Source: Leisingera aquaemixtae (GTDB lineage Bacteria > Pseudomonadota > Alphaproteobacteria > Rhodobacterales > Rhodobacteraceae). From it: a DNA stretch of 64,000 nucleotides. Numbering within the stretch: position 1 is the stretch's first letter; every line of letters begins with the position of its first letter. Location: contig NZ_JAHVJQ010000006.1 in assembly GCF_019801145.1 (NCBI RefSeq), positions 124,001 through 188,000 of the forward strand. The letters run 5' to 3'. Positions 25,200 through 33,243 of the stretch are shown here, piece by piece. A program made the position numbers and the translations under genes. A model generated the notes under the pieces. That model made no database searches and was not told where the DNA came from. It saw only the letters and a program-made list of their open reading frames with translations.

Positions 25200-25622
25200 T
25201 TACTGCCCTTTTTCCGCCGGGGTGGCCTTGCCGAAGCCGTGCATCCGCCGCGCCCATTGGTAGGCGATGACGATCCCCTTCATCCGCGGCAGAAGATAGA
25301 GGGAAGATGCCAGGCAGCCAATCGTGAAAACCGTGAACATCACCAAGGGCTCCGGCCGCCAGGAGAAATAGACCACATGCATCAGGGGCGCCATGATGTG
25401 GCCGACGATCAGAATGGTGAGGTAGGCCGGGCCGTCGTCAGCGCGGGCATGGGTGAGGTCGAGGCCGCAGTGGCTGCAGCGCGCGTTCACCTTGAGATAG
25501 GAATGCAAAAGGCGCCCCTCGCCGCACTCGGGGCAGCGGCAGCGCCAGCCCTTGGCCAGGGCGGGCATGGTGGGGCGGTCGGTGTCTGCGCCGGGGGCTG
25601 CCGCGGCGGGGGACTCGGTCAT
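25200..25622 (-). CDS. DUF983 zinc-ribbon membrane protein
   Basis: 140 residues. A zinc ribbon CRCPECGEG...CSHCGLDL lies near residues 28-56, followed by two membrane segments (AYLTILIVGHIMAPLMHVVY and LVMFTVFTIGCLASSLYLL). The function of DUF983 is unknown, but it is often encoded next to a nudix hydrolase as here. The ATG at 25622 is preceded by AGGAT; a longer frame upstream is out of family pattern. Confidence 0.85.
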   Translation of the reverse strand: MTESPAAAAPGADTDRPTMPALAKGWRCRCPECGEGRLLHSYLKVNARCSHCGLDLTHARADDGPAYLTILIVGHIMAPLMHVVYFSWRPEPLVMFTVFTIGCLASSLYLLPRMKGIVIAYQWARRMHGFGKATPAEKGQ

Positions 25623-25822
25623 GGCAATATCCTGTGTGCTGGGTACATCTTTGCGCGCTTCAGGAGGGCGCGAAAGGGGAAAGCAAGGTTCGTGCGCCGG
25701 TTTGCCGCAACGGGACGGCGGCAAAAACTTTTTTTGCATTTCTGCGACGGAAGCGCCGGGCTGGGGCGTTTTTCCTGTGCATCGGGCAGCAAGAGGCTGC
25801 CGCTGAACAAAGGAAAGACGAC

Positions 25823-26299
25823 ATGAAACACGTCAAGTTCATCGCCCTGATCGTGGCCGCCGCAGGCATGACCGCAGGCAGTGCCGCGCTGGCCAAGGGC
25901 TTTGGCCTTCATGGGCCGAAGATGTCCTTTGAGGAGATCGACACCGACGGCAGCGGTGAGGTGACCAAGGCGGAAATCCAGGCGATGAAGGATGCCCATT
26001 TCGCCAAGGCGGATGCCAATGGCGACGGCAAGCTGACGCTGGAGGAAATGCAGGCGCGGGCGCGGCAGCACGCAGACGAGCGGGCCGCCAATATGCTGGA
26101 ACGCTTTGACAAGGACGGCGATGGCGCGTTGAGTAAGGACGAGATGCCGCAGCCGCGCCGGGCGGGCAAGATGTTCGACCGGATGGATGCCGATGGCAGC
26201 GGCGGAATTTCCAAGGCGGAATTCGAAAATGCCCGGATGCACCGCGGCGGAATGCACGGCCATGGCCAGGGTGCCGGGAAGCAAATGGAGCAGAACTGA
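25823..26299 (+). CDS. Exported EF-hand calcium-binding protein
   Basis: 158 residues with a signal peptide (MKHVKFIALIVAAAGMTAGS, ending ALA). Four EF-hand loops are visible: DTDGSGEVTKAE, DANGDGKLTLEE, DKDGDGALSKDE and DADGSGGISKAE. The C-terminal tail is His/Met/Gly-rich (MHRGGMHGHGQG) and may bind metals. It stands 67 bp upstream of the sigma-factor operon in the same direction. A periplasmic calcium-binding or sensing role is likely, the partner unknown. Confidence 0.88.
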   Translation: MKHVKFIALIVAAAGMTAGSAALAKGFGLHGPKMSFEEIDTDGSGEVTKAEIQAMKDAHFAKADANGDGKLTLEEMQARARQHADERAANMLERFDKDGDGALSKDEMPQPRRAGKMFDRMDADGSGGISKAEFENARMHRGGMHGHGQGAGKQMEQN

Positions 26300-26366
26300 T
26301 CGCTGAGGCGTGCTGCATAACGCGGAAATATCGCGGCGCCGGGCCCTTGGTGCGGGTCCGGCAGCC

Positions 26367-26948
26367 ATGAGCGCGGCGGCGGAGGAGGTCTCCGACGATG
26401 CGCTTCTGGTGCTTTATGCCAATGGCGACAGCCGGGCGGCGGCGGAGCTGACCGCGCGGCTGGGGCCGCGGGTCTTTGGCGTGGCGATGCGGGTGATGGG
26501 GATCCGCGCCGAGGCCGAGGACGTGACCCAGGAGGCGATGCTTCGCCTGTGGAAGATGGCGCCGGAGTGGCGGCCGGGGGAGGCGCAGGTGTCGACCTGG
26601 CTTTACCGGGTGGCGATGAACCTGTGCATCGACCGCAAGCGGCGCGCCCGCGGCGGCCATGTGGATCTGGACGCGGTGCCGGAGCCGCCGGACCCGGGCC
26701 GGTCGGCGGCGGAGCAGATGCAGGACGGCGCGCGGCAGGATGCGCTGCAGGCGGCCTTGATGCAATTGCCGGAGCGGCAGCGTCAGGCGGTGGTGCTGCG
26801 GCATCTGGAAGAGCTTTCGAACCCGGAGATTGCCGGGATTATGGACATCAGCACCGAGGCGGTGGAGAGTCTCACCGCCCGGGGCAAACGGGCGCTGGCC
26901 GCGGCCCTGGCCGGGCGGCGCGAAGAGTTGGGGTATAACGATGGCTGA
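26367..26948 (+). CDS. ECF-type RNA polymerase sigma factor
   Basis: 193 residues. Region 2 is visible as AEAEDVTQEAMLRLWKMAPE and VSTWLYRVAMNLCIDRKRR, region 4 as LPERQRQAVVLRHLEELSN and STEAVESLTARGKRAL. The start at 26367 is chosen because it lines up with the family; a GTG at 26310 is also in frame. The next gene overlaps by 8 bp and has one membrane helix, which fits an anti-sigma factor. Together with the downstream heavy-metal-sensor-like protein the operon may respond to envelope or metal stress. Confidence 0.85.
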   Translation: MSAAAEEVSDDALLVLYANGDSRAAAELTARLGPRVFGVAMRVMGIRAEAEDVTQEAMLRLWKMAPEWRPGEAQVSTWLYRVAMNLCIDRKRRARGGHVDLDAVPEPPDPGRSAAEQMQDGARQDALQAALMQLPERQRQAVVLRHLEELSNPEIAGIMDISTEAVESLTARGKRALAAALAGRREELGYNDG

Positions 26949-27315
26949 CACAGACAAGGCGAACCAGGAACTGGAAGAGCTGTTTGCCGCGGCGCGCCGC
27001 GACCGGCCTGCGCTGCCGGAGCATCTGAGCGCGGCCATCCTGGCGGATGCGGGCCGGGTGCAGCAGGGGCGCCATGCGGCGGGCCCAGCCCGGGCAGCCA
27101 GGCAGCCGCTGTGGCGGCAGCTGATCGAGGCGGTGGGCGGCTGGCCTGCCATGGGCGGCCTTGCGGCGGCCAGCGCCGCGGGGCTGTGGATCGGCCTGGC
27201 GCCGCCCTCCTTTGTGCCGGACCCGGTGGCACTGGCGGGATATGAGGACAGCGGCAATGCGGTGCCCTACGACAGCTATGACATGGCAATGGTGCTGAGC
27301 GAGGACCTGCAATGA
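26941..27315 (+). CDS. Probable anti-sigma or accessory membrane protein
   Basis: 124 residues, unrecognised family. A charged cytoplasmic N-terminus (ELEELFAAARRDRPALPEHL) is followed by one membrane helix near residues 58-78 (MGGLAAASAAGLWIGLAPPS) and a short acidic outer tail. Overlapping starts and stops with both neighbours (8 bp and 4 bp) couple it to the sigma factor and the metal-sensor-like protein. The anti-sigma role is inferred from topology and position only; no zinc motif is present. Confidence 0.6.
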   Translation: MADTDKANQELEELFAAARRDRPALPEHLSAAILADAGRVQQGRHAAGPARAARQPLWRQLIEAVGGWPAMGGLAAASAAGLWIGLAPPSFVPDPVALAGYEDSGNAVPYDSYDMAMVLSEDLQ

Positions 27316-27812
27316 GTGCGGAGGGCAAACCCGGAATGAAGCTGTGGCTGAAGCTGCTGCTGGCAGGATCGCTGGCGCTGAACCTGGCCGTGATCGGCAT
27401 CGCGGCCGGGGCGGCCTGGCGGTACAGCGGCAAGGACCAGCACTGGCGGCGGCCGCCGGACATCGGCGCGATGATGTTCCGGGAACTGGACCGCGACACC
27501 CGCAAGGCGCTGCGGCAGGAGGCAGGCGGCAGCCACGGCAGCTATGTCAAGCGCCGCCAGGCGGAAGGCATCGCGGTGATTGCGGCGCTGCGCAGCGAGA
27601 CCTTTGATGCCGCCGGCATGCTGGCGCTGATGCGGGCGCAGGCGGATGCGCATCATGCGTTTCACACCAAGGTGCAGGCCGCCTGGGTGCGCAAGCTGGA
27701 GGCAATGACGCTGGAGGAGCGGGTGGATTTTGCCGACCGACTGGAGGAACGGATGCAGCAGCGCGTCCGGCGCTGGCACGAGCGGCGCGAACAGCGGCAA
27801 CAGCGCGACTAG
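27312..27812 (+). CDS. Periplasmic heavy-metal-sensor-like protein (CpxP/ZraP-type)
   Basis: 166 residues. An N-terminal membrane anchor (MKLWLKLLLAGSLALNLAVI) is followed by a helical, Arg/Glu-rich periplasmic domain with LxxLRxE and ERVDFADRLEERM-type segments, as in the Metal_resist (PF13801) family. No His-rich metal site is obvious. It ends the sigma-factor operon (ATGA overlap with the gene before) and is followed by a strong terminator. It probably tunes the ECF response by sensing the envelope state. Confidence 0.72.
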   Translation: MSAEGKPGMKLWLKLLLAGSLALNLAVIGIAAGAAWRYSGKDQHWRRPPDIGAMMFRELDRDTRKALRQEAGGSHGSYVKRRQAEGIAVIAALRSETFDAAGMLALMRAQADAHHAFHTKVQAAWVRKLEAMTLEERVDFADRLEERMQQRVRRWHERREQRQQRD

Positions 27813-27848
27813 GGGTTGCGGCCGGTAGAGCGGCATCTGCTGAAGCGC

Positions 27849-27878
27849 AAAGGGCAACCGGCGCCGGCTGCCCTTTTT
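27849..27878 (+). terminator. Terminator of the ECF sigma operon
   Basis: AAAGGGCA and TGCCCTTT enclose CCGGCGCCGG and are followed by TTTTTGC. The same stem could work for the convergent diguanylate cyclase gene, whose stop is at 27907. Confidence 0.8.
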
Positions 27879-27906
27879 GCTGGTAAACATGCCAGACCGG
27901 CTGGGG

Positions 27907-29301
27907 TCAGGCCGCTTCGGTGCACTCGGCTGACAGGGTGACCTGATTGCGGCCCGCGTTCTTGGCATTGTAGAGCGCCTGGTCGGCTTTCTCGACCAGC
28001 GCGGAGGCGCTGCTGTCCTTGCCTGCCCCGCCCATCACCGCGCCGATGCTGATGGTGACCTTGACCGGCTCTGCGGCGCCGGGCACCTGGAACGGCGTGC
28101 CGTTGATGGCGTTGCACAGGGCGATCGCGGTCAGGCCTGCCTCTGCCTCGGTGGCGCCCGGCAGGACGGCCATGAATTCCTCGCCGCCGACACGTGCCAG
28201 CAGGTCCGCAGGCCGCAGCACCGCCTGCATCCGGCGGGCGGCCTCCACCAGCACGGCGTCGCCTGCAGGGTGGCCATAGAGATCGTTGATCCGCTTGAAA
28301 TGGTCGAGATCGGCAACCATGACCGCGAATTTCTCGCCGGTTTCCGCCGCCGAATGCGCCACCCGGTCCAGGAAGGGCCTGGCATAGCGGCGGTTGTAGA
28401 GGCCTGTCATCGGGTCCAGCACTGCCGCGCGCAGCCCGTTGCGGACGCTGTCGCGGAGCCGGTCCTTGCGAATCTTGTGCTGCAGCTGGCTGTTCAGGCG
28501 CAGCTCCAGCTCCTCGACATCGAAACCGGTCTGCAGCACGTCATGGGCGCCGCGGTCCAGCGCTTCGGCCGCGATGTTGGGGTCGGCCGGGTTGGGCACG
28601 GCAATCACCACCGATTTGCGGGTGGCGGCGCGGGCGCGCAGATCCGCCAGCAGGCGCAGGCCGGGGCCTGCGGAGGCCTCGTTCAGCTCTATGATGATGG
28701 CATCGGCCACCGGCGCCTGCATCAGGCCCTGAATGTCGCTGATGGCGTGGGTGCGAAGCGCATAGGGCAGGCTGGACGAGAGACGGTCGCGCCAGGCCAT
28801 GGCAGTGCGCGGATCGTCTGCCACCAGCGCAACGGTGGCATTGCGCAGATCCTCGGTGCAGGCGCGGTCGCTGAGCGGCAGGATAAAGCCGTGCGAGGCG
28901 TCGCGCTGCAGGTTCAGCTCTTCGTTGGCGCTGCGGGCGCGCAGGAGGCTGCGGATGCGGGCCTGCAGGATCACGTCGTCCACCGGCTGCTGCAGCACAT
29001 CGTCAATGCCCGCGGCCAGCGCCTGCAGCCGGGCCTTGTGCCCCTCCCAGTCGGAGACCGCGATCACCGGCAGGTCGGCCAGCGCCTCATCCCCTGCCAG
29101 CGCGCGCTTGACGTCGGCGGCGGTGCCGTCGGGCAGAGACATCGCGGTGAGCACCAGATCGGGACGGCAGCTGCGCGCGGCCTGCAGCACCTCTGCCACG
29201 CTGCCGGCCTGGACCGCATCGTAATAGGCAGCCGCGAGCTGCACCTTCAGCATGATGCGGTTGGTGGAGACGCCGTCGATGACCAGGATAGTGCCTTGCA
29301 C
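27907..29301 (-). CDS. pleD: PleD-like diguanylate cyclase with degenerate receiver domains
   Basis: 464 residues: receiver-like domain 1 (residues 1-120), receiver-like domain 2 (about 150-290) and a GGDEF domain (about 310-455). The cyclase site is intact (RVGGEEF) and an RxxD inhibitory site (RPAD) precedes it, so it should make cyclic-di-GMP and be product-inhibited. Domain 1 lacks the phosphorylation machinery: the acidic pair is D9-G10 (usually DD), the acceptor is A53 in LVLTAMSLPDG, and the Lys-Pro is Q105-P106. The GTG at 29301, with AAAGGA upstream, gives a family-like start. It is adjacent to DUF3572, a usual neighbour of pleD. Confidence 0.85.
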   Translation of the reverse strand: MQGTILVIDGVSTNRIMLKVQLAAAYYDAVQAGSVAEVLQAARSCRPDLVLTAMSLPDGTAADVKRALAGDEALADLPVIAVSDWEGHKARLQALAAGIDDVLQQPVDDVILQARIRSLLRARSANEELNLQRDASHGFILPLSDRACTEDLRNATVALVADDPRTAMAWRDRLSSSLPYALRTHAISDIQGLMQAPVADAIIIELNEASAGPGLRLLADLRARAATRKSVVIAVPNPADPNIAAEALDRGAHDVLQTGFDVEELELRLNSQLQHKIRKDRLRDSVRNGLRAAVLDPMTGLYNRRYARPFLDRVAHSAAETGEKFAVMVADLDHFKRINDLYGHPAGDAVLVEAARRMQAVLRPADLLARVGGEEFMAVLPGATEAEAGLTAIALCNAINGTPFQVPGAAEPVKVTISIGAVMGGAGKDSSASALVEKADQALYNAKNAGRNQVTLSAECTEAA

Positions 29302-29417
29302 GCGGTATCCTTTCGCCCCTTGCAAATCCTATGGCTTACAGTTTTTGCTGAGACTGGTTAAAAAACCCTTTCGGATTTTTACTAAATTGGCCGCAATGCG
29401 GCAGGAAAGTGGGGAAC

Positions 29418-29702
29418 ATGCAGATTTCCGCCGATGGCGCTGAGACCCTGGCGCTGAAAGCCCTGGCCTGGCTGGCCGGGAATGATGAGCTTTTACCGGT
29501 GTTTCTGGGTGCCACCGGTGCCAGCGAGGCGGATTTGCGGGCGCGGGCGGCGGAGCCGGAGTTCCTGGGTTCGGTGCTCGATTTCTTAACGATGGATGAC
29601 GCCTGGGTGATCCAGTTCTGCGATTGCGAGGGGCTGGCCTATGAGATGCCGATGCAGGCCCGGATGTCGCTTCCAGGCGGTTCCCAGGTGAACTGGACTT
29701 GA
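29418..29702 (+). CDS. DUF3572 family protein
   Basis: 94 residues, a small cytoplasmic family of unknown function usually encoded beside PleD-type cyclases in alphaproteobacteria. Typical segments are LALKALAWLAGNDELLPVFL and DDAWVIQFCDCEGL. The ATG at 29418 is preceded by GGGGAAC; a GTG three codons earlier is possible. It is divergent from the pleD-like gene (116 bp apart). Confidence 0.82.
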   Translation: MQISADGAETLALKALAWLAGNDELLPVFLGATGASEADLRARAAEPEFLGSVLDFLTMDDAWVIQFCDCEGLAYEMPMQARMSLPGGSQVNWT

Positions 29703-29759
29703 GATTGAACAGGGCTGTGCCTAGGGTCCTGACCGAATCCTGTGGAAAAAGGACCCGCC

Positions 29760-30449
29760 ATGCCCGTTGATGCCTTTCTGTTCGACAAGGACGGAACCCT
29801 GTTCAACTTTGCAGCCACCTGGAACGGCTGGGCCGCTGAATTGCTGGAGGTCCTTTCGCAGGGGGACCAGGCTGCCAAGGAGGCGATGGCCGAGGCGATC
29901 AGCTTTGACCTGGAACTGGCGGCCTTCAATCCCGACAGCCTGGTGATTGCCAGCTCCAATGACGAGGTGGCAGAGGCGCTTGCGCCCTATGTTGCGCATA
30001 TGAGCCTTGCGGAGCTGACGGATTACCTCGCCCAGAGCGCATCAGCTGCGGAGCTGGCGCCGGCGGTGCCGCTGGCGGAGTTTTTGGACGGCCTCCTGGC
30101 GCGCGGCAAGGTGCTGGGTGTGATGACCAACGACGCCGAATTCTCGGCCAAGAGCCAGCTGCAGCGGGCCGGTGTGCTGGACCGCTTTGCCTTTGTTGCA
30201 GGATGTGACAGCGGCCATGGCGCCAAGCCGGATCCGGACCCGCTGCTGGCGTTCTGCAAGGCGGCGGGCGTGGAGCCTGCACGCACAGCAATGGTGGGCG
30301 ACAGCCGCCACGACCTGGAGGCCGGTGCCGCCGCAGGGATGCAGCGGATCGGTGTTCTGACCGGCATGGCGCTGCGCGAGGAACTGCTGCCGCACGCCGA
30401 TACAGTGCTGCCGGATATTGGCCATATCCCCGGCTGGCTGGATCGCTGA
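29760..30449 (+). CDS. HAD-family phosphatase (phosphoglycolate phosphatase-like)
   Basis: 229 residues. HAD motif I is FLFDKDGTLFNF, motif II GVMTNDAEFS (with the Thr), the Lys is in GAKPDPDPLL, and motif IV is MVGDSRHDLEAGAAAGM. A four-helix cap follows motif I, typical of Gph-like phosphatases. AAAGGA precedes the ATG. The substrate cannot be told; phosphoglycolate is the best-known one for this clade. A strong terminator follows. Confidence 0.86.
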   Translation: MPVDAFLFDKDGTLFNFAATWNGWAAELLEVLSQGDQAAKEAMAEAISFDLELAAFNPDSLVIASSNDEVAEALAPYVAHMSLAELTDYLAQSASAAELAPAVPLAEFLDGLLARGKVLGVMTNDAEFSAKSQLQRAGVLDRFAFVAGCDSGHGAKPDPDPLLAFCKAAGVEPARTAMVGDSRHDLEAGAAAGMQRIGVLTGMALREELLPHADTVLPDIGHIPGWLDR

Positions 30450-30504
30450 ACAGCTGGCCGGTTCAGGCTGATTCCTGCAGCTGCCGGCAGGCAGGTTTAC
30501 ATGG

Positions 30505-30537
30505 GCCGGCGCACGGAGCTTGTGCGCCGGCTTTTTT
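30505..30537 (+). terminator. Terminator after HAD phosphatase
   Basis: GCCGGCGCAC and GTGCGCCGGC form a 10-bp stem with a 7-base loop, followed by TTTTTTG. Confidence 0.85.
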
Positions 30538-30697
30538 GTGCGGCATACTGGGCATAAGTGTACAGAAATCGGCTGTCCCGGCGCTTGATGCAGGAAAAAC
30601 GACAGCGGGGGTCGGGAACTGACAGGTTCAGGCAGGCGGGATTGGCACAGTGGTTGACGATCAGCACTTAGGAAACGCGGACCCAGGGGAGGGCGGC

Positions 30698-32257
30698 ATG
30701 GCAGACACAGGCGCACGAAAACGGCGGGGCGGGGGCAGGGCAGGCGCGGCGGCCCGGCGCGGCAGCGCGGTGCTGGAGCAGATGCCCTGGCAGATCCCGG
30801 TCAACATCGACCGCCCGACGGAACCCCTGAGCGAAGAGGGCATTCAGGCGATCCACGAGGGCGCGATGCGCATCCTGGAAGAGATCGGCGTGGTGTTCCT
30901 GAACCCCGAGGCGCTGGAGATCTTCAAACAGGCCGGCGTCAAGGTCGAGGGCGAGCTGGTCAGGATGGACCGCGATTTCGTCATGGAAATGGTGGGCAAG
31001 GCGCCGCGCGAATTCTCGATCACCCCGCGCAACCCGGACCGGACCATTCCGCTCGGCGGCAACCACATCCTGTTCGGCAACGTGTCCTCGCCGCCGAATT
31101 ACTGGGACATGGAGCTGAACAAGAAAGTGGCGGGCAACCGCGAGCAGTGCCGCAACCTTTTGAAGCTGACGCAGTATTTCAACTGCATCCACTTTGCCGG
31201 CGGCTACCCGGTGGAGCCGGTGGACATCCACGCCTCGGTCCGCCACCTGGATGTGCTCTATGACAAGCTGACGCTGACCGACAAGGCGATGCACGCCTAT
31301 TCCCTGGGCAAGGAGCGGGTCGAGGATGTAATGGAGATGGTGCGGATTGCCGGCGGGCTCAGCGATGAGGCGTTCGAGGCCAAGCCGCATATGTACACCA
31401 ACATCAACTCGACCTCGCCCCTGAAGCACGACTTCCCGATGATCGACGGCTGCCTGCGGCTGGCGCGGCGCGGGCAGGCGATTGTGGTGTCGCCCTTTAC
31501 CCTGGCCGGTGCAATGGCGCCGGTGACCATGGCGGGCGCGGTGGCACAGTCGATTGCCGAAAGTCTTTGCGCAATTGCGCTGTTCCAGTACGTGCGCCCC
31601 GGCACCCCCTGCGTGATCGGCACCTTCACCTCCAACGTCGACATGAAATCCGGAGCGCCGGCCTTCGGCACGCCGGAATACATGCGCTCGACCCAGATGA
31701 CCGGGCAGATGGCGCGGTTCTACGGGCTGCCGATGCGCTCCTCCGGGGTCTGCGCTGCAAACGTGCCGGACGGGCAGGCGGTCTGGGAAACCTCGAACTC
31801 GCTGTGGGCGGCGGTGCAGTCGGGCACCAACATGGTTTACCACGCAGCCGGCTGGCTGGAGGGGGGGCTGATCGCCTCTCCTGAGAAATTCATCATGGAC
31901 TGCGAGATCCTGCAGCAGATCGAACGCTACATGCAGCCCGAGATCTCTGCGACCGGCCCGGAGGAAATTGCCTTGGACGCGATCCGGGAGGTTGGCAACG
32001 ACGGCCATTTCTTTGGCATCCAGCACACCCAGGACCGCTATGCCACCGCCTTTTATCAGCCGTTCCTGAGCGACTGGCGCAACTACGAGGCCTGGGAGCA
32101 GGCTGGCGCCACCTGGACCGCGGAGCGCGCGCACAAGATGTTCAAGGAGATCATCGGCTCCTTCGAGGCGCCGCCAATGGATGCGGGCATCCGTGACGAA
32201 CTGGCGGATTTTGTCGCCCGCCGGAAAGCAGAAGGCGGCGCCCCCACTGATTTCTGA
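30698..32257 (+). CDS. MttB-family (non-pyrrolysine) methylamine methyltransferase
   Basis: 519 residues. COG5598 members that lack pyrrolysine demethylate quaternary amines such as glycine betaine, carnitine-related compounds or proline betaine, passing the methyl group to a corrinoid protein. The barrel landmarks include MRILEEIGVVFLNPEAL, FTLAGAMAPVTMAGAVAQS and GLPMRSSGVCAANVPDG. There is no in-frame TAG, so no pyrrolysine. An N-terminal Arg/Gly/Ala-rich tail of about 24 residues looks disordered. No corrinoid protein or methyltransferase partner is adjacent, so the acceptor is unknown. GGGGAGG precedes the ATG; a terminator follows. Confidence 0.87.
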   Translation: MADTGARKRRGGGRAGAAARRGSAVLEQMPWQIPVNIDRPTEPLSEEGIQAIHEGAMRILEEIGVVFLNPEALEIFKQAGVKVEGELVRMDRDFVMEMVGKAPREFSITPRNPDRTIPLGGNHILFGNVSSPPNYWDMELNKKVAGNREQCRNLLKLTQYFNCIHFAGGYPVEPVDIHASVRHLDVLYDKLTLTDKAMHAYSLGKERVEDVMEMVRIAGGLSDEAFEAKPHMYTNINSTSPLKHDFPMIDGCLRLARRGQAIVVSPFTLAGAMAPVTMAGAVAQSIAESLCAIALFQYVRPGTPCVIGTFTSNVDMKSGAPAFGTPEYMRSTQMTGQMARFYGLPMRSSGVCAANVPDGQAVWETSNSLWAAVQSGTNMVYHAAGWLEGGLIASPEKFIMDCEILQQIERYMQPEISATGPEEIALDAIREVGNDGHFFGIQHTQDRYATAFYQPFLSDWRNYEAWEQAGATWTAERAHKMFKEIIGSFEAPPMDAGIRDELADFVARRKAEGGAPTDF

Positions 32258-32275
32258 ATTTCAGAAGCGGCGGAA

Positions 32276-32302
32276 AAGCGGAGGCAGGGCCTCCGCTTTT
32301 TT
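32276..32302 (+). terminator. Terminator after the MttB-family gene
   Basis: AAGCGGAGGC/GCCTCCGCTT with a 3-base loop and a run of T, 19 bp after the stop. Confidence 0.85.
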
Positions 32303-32655
32303 GTATCCGGGGCTGGCGGGTGACCGGGCGCCGCCGGATTGCGGCCGGTGCATGCCGCGGGCTTGCCTCTGCGGCCGTGACGGGCCACTAGGGGGCAACG
32401 GCGGCCGGAGTGGCAGTGATCTGCGGGCCGCGGGCCGGGACAAGGTTCGCCAGAAGTAAGTGGCCAGGGAGCTGGTTGCCATATTATGATCGCATTGCGC
32501 ACGGGGCCGGTTGCGGACGCTGGGGGTGCAGAATTCGTGCTAAGGTTAAGTAAGGCGGCGGAATTGCTCGCTAATATTTCTGCAAATTTGCTTTGTTGTG
32601 CCTTTCTTAACCTGCAGGCGTCAAAACTGCTGCGTAGGCAAAGAGGGGCCATTGC
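32303..32655. other. Intergenic region upstream of the H-NOX gene
   Basis: 353 bases without a supportable gene. The first half is GC-rich; the second half (32500-32655) is AT-richer, which suits a promoter, and the H-NOX start at 32656 has only a weak GAGGGGCC ribosome-binding site. I see no repeat, tRNA or operator I can name. Confidence 0.5.
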
Positions 32656-33243
32656 ATGCACGGTCTGATCAACAGGGCGATTCAGGCATTTGTGACGAGT
32701 ACTTACGGCGCAGACCGCTGGGAGGAGGTCATGGAGGAGGCGGGACTCGGATTCTCCGAGTTCGAAGCCATGCTGTTTTACACCGAGGAGCAGTCGGGCC
32801 AGATGCTGGCCGCGATGGAGAAGGTTCTGGCGCGCCCCTTGCCGGAGATGCTGGAGGATATGGGCACGTTTCTGGTGTCAAATCCCCAGGTGGAGGCGCT
32901 GCGCAGGCTGCTGCGCTTTGGCGGCGTCAATTATGTCGAGTTCCTGCATTCCCTGGATGACCTGCCGGACCGGGCCCGGCTGGCAGTGTCGGATTTGCAC
33001 CTGCCGGCGCTGGAACTTCTGGAGCAGGCGCCCGACCAGTTCGAGCTGGTCTGCCAGCCGGGCCTGCCCGGCTATGCTCATGTCCTGATGGGTGTTCTCC
33101 GGGCCATGGCCGACGACTACGGGGATCTTGTATTTCTGGATCACCGGGGCACGCAGGACGATGCCGAGGTGATCTCGATCACGCTTGTGGAAACGAAATT
33201 TGCCGCAGGCCGCGAGTTTGATTTAGGGGCGCATTCGTTATGA
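32656..33243 (+). CDS. H-NOX family protein lacking canonical haem ligands
   Basis: 195 residues, full-length H-NOX (HNOB) domain: MHGLINRAIQAFVTSTYGAD aligns with the N-terminus of soluble guanylate cyclase beta1. The sequence around FLHSLDDLPDRARL aligns without gaps to the sGC segment FLQNLDALHDHLAT; the proximal haem His is replaced by P104. The YxSxR haem-carboxylate motif aligns to C133-Q-P135-G-L137. Both haem determinants are thus lost, while the fold-forming residues are kept. H98 lies six residues from the normal ligand. The gene overlaps a diguanylate cyclase that has the HNOBA-like partner domain, so a signal-transducing role persists, but NO/O2 binding as known is doubtful. Confidence 0.85.
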   Translation: MHGLINRAIQAFVTSTYGADRWEEVMEEAGLGFSEFEAMLFYTEEQSGQMLAAMEKVLARPLPEMLEDMGTFLVSNPQVEALRRLLRFGGVNYVEFLHSLDDLPDRARLAVSDLHLPALELLEQAPDQFELVCQPGLPGYAHVLMGVLRAMADDYGDLVFLDHRGTQDDAEVISITLVETKFAAGREFDLGAHSL

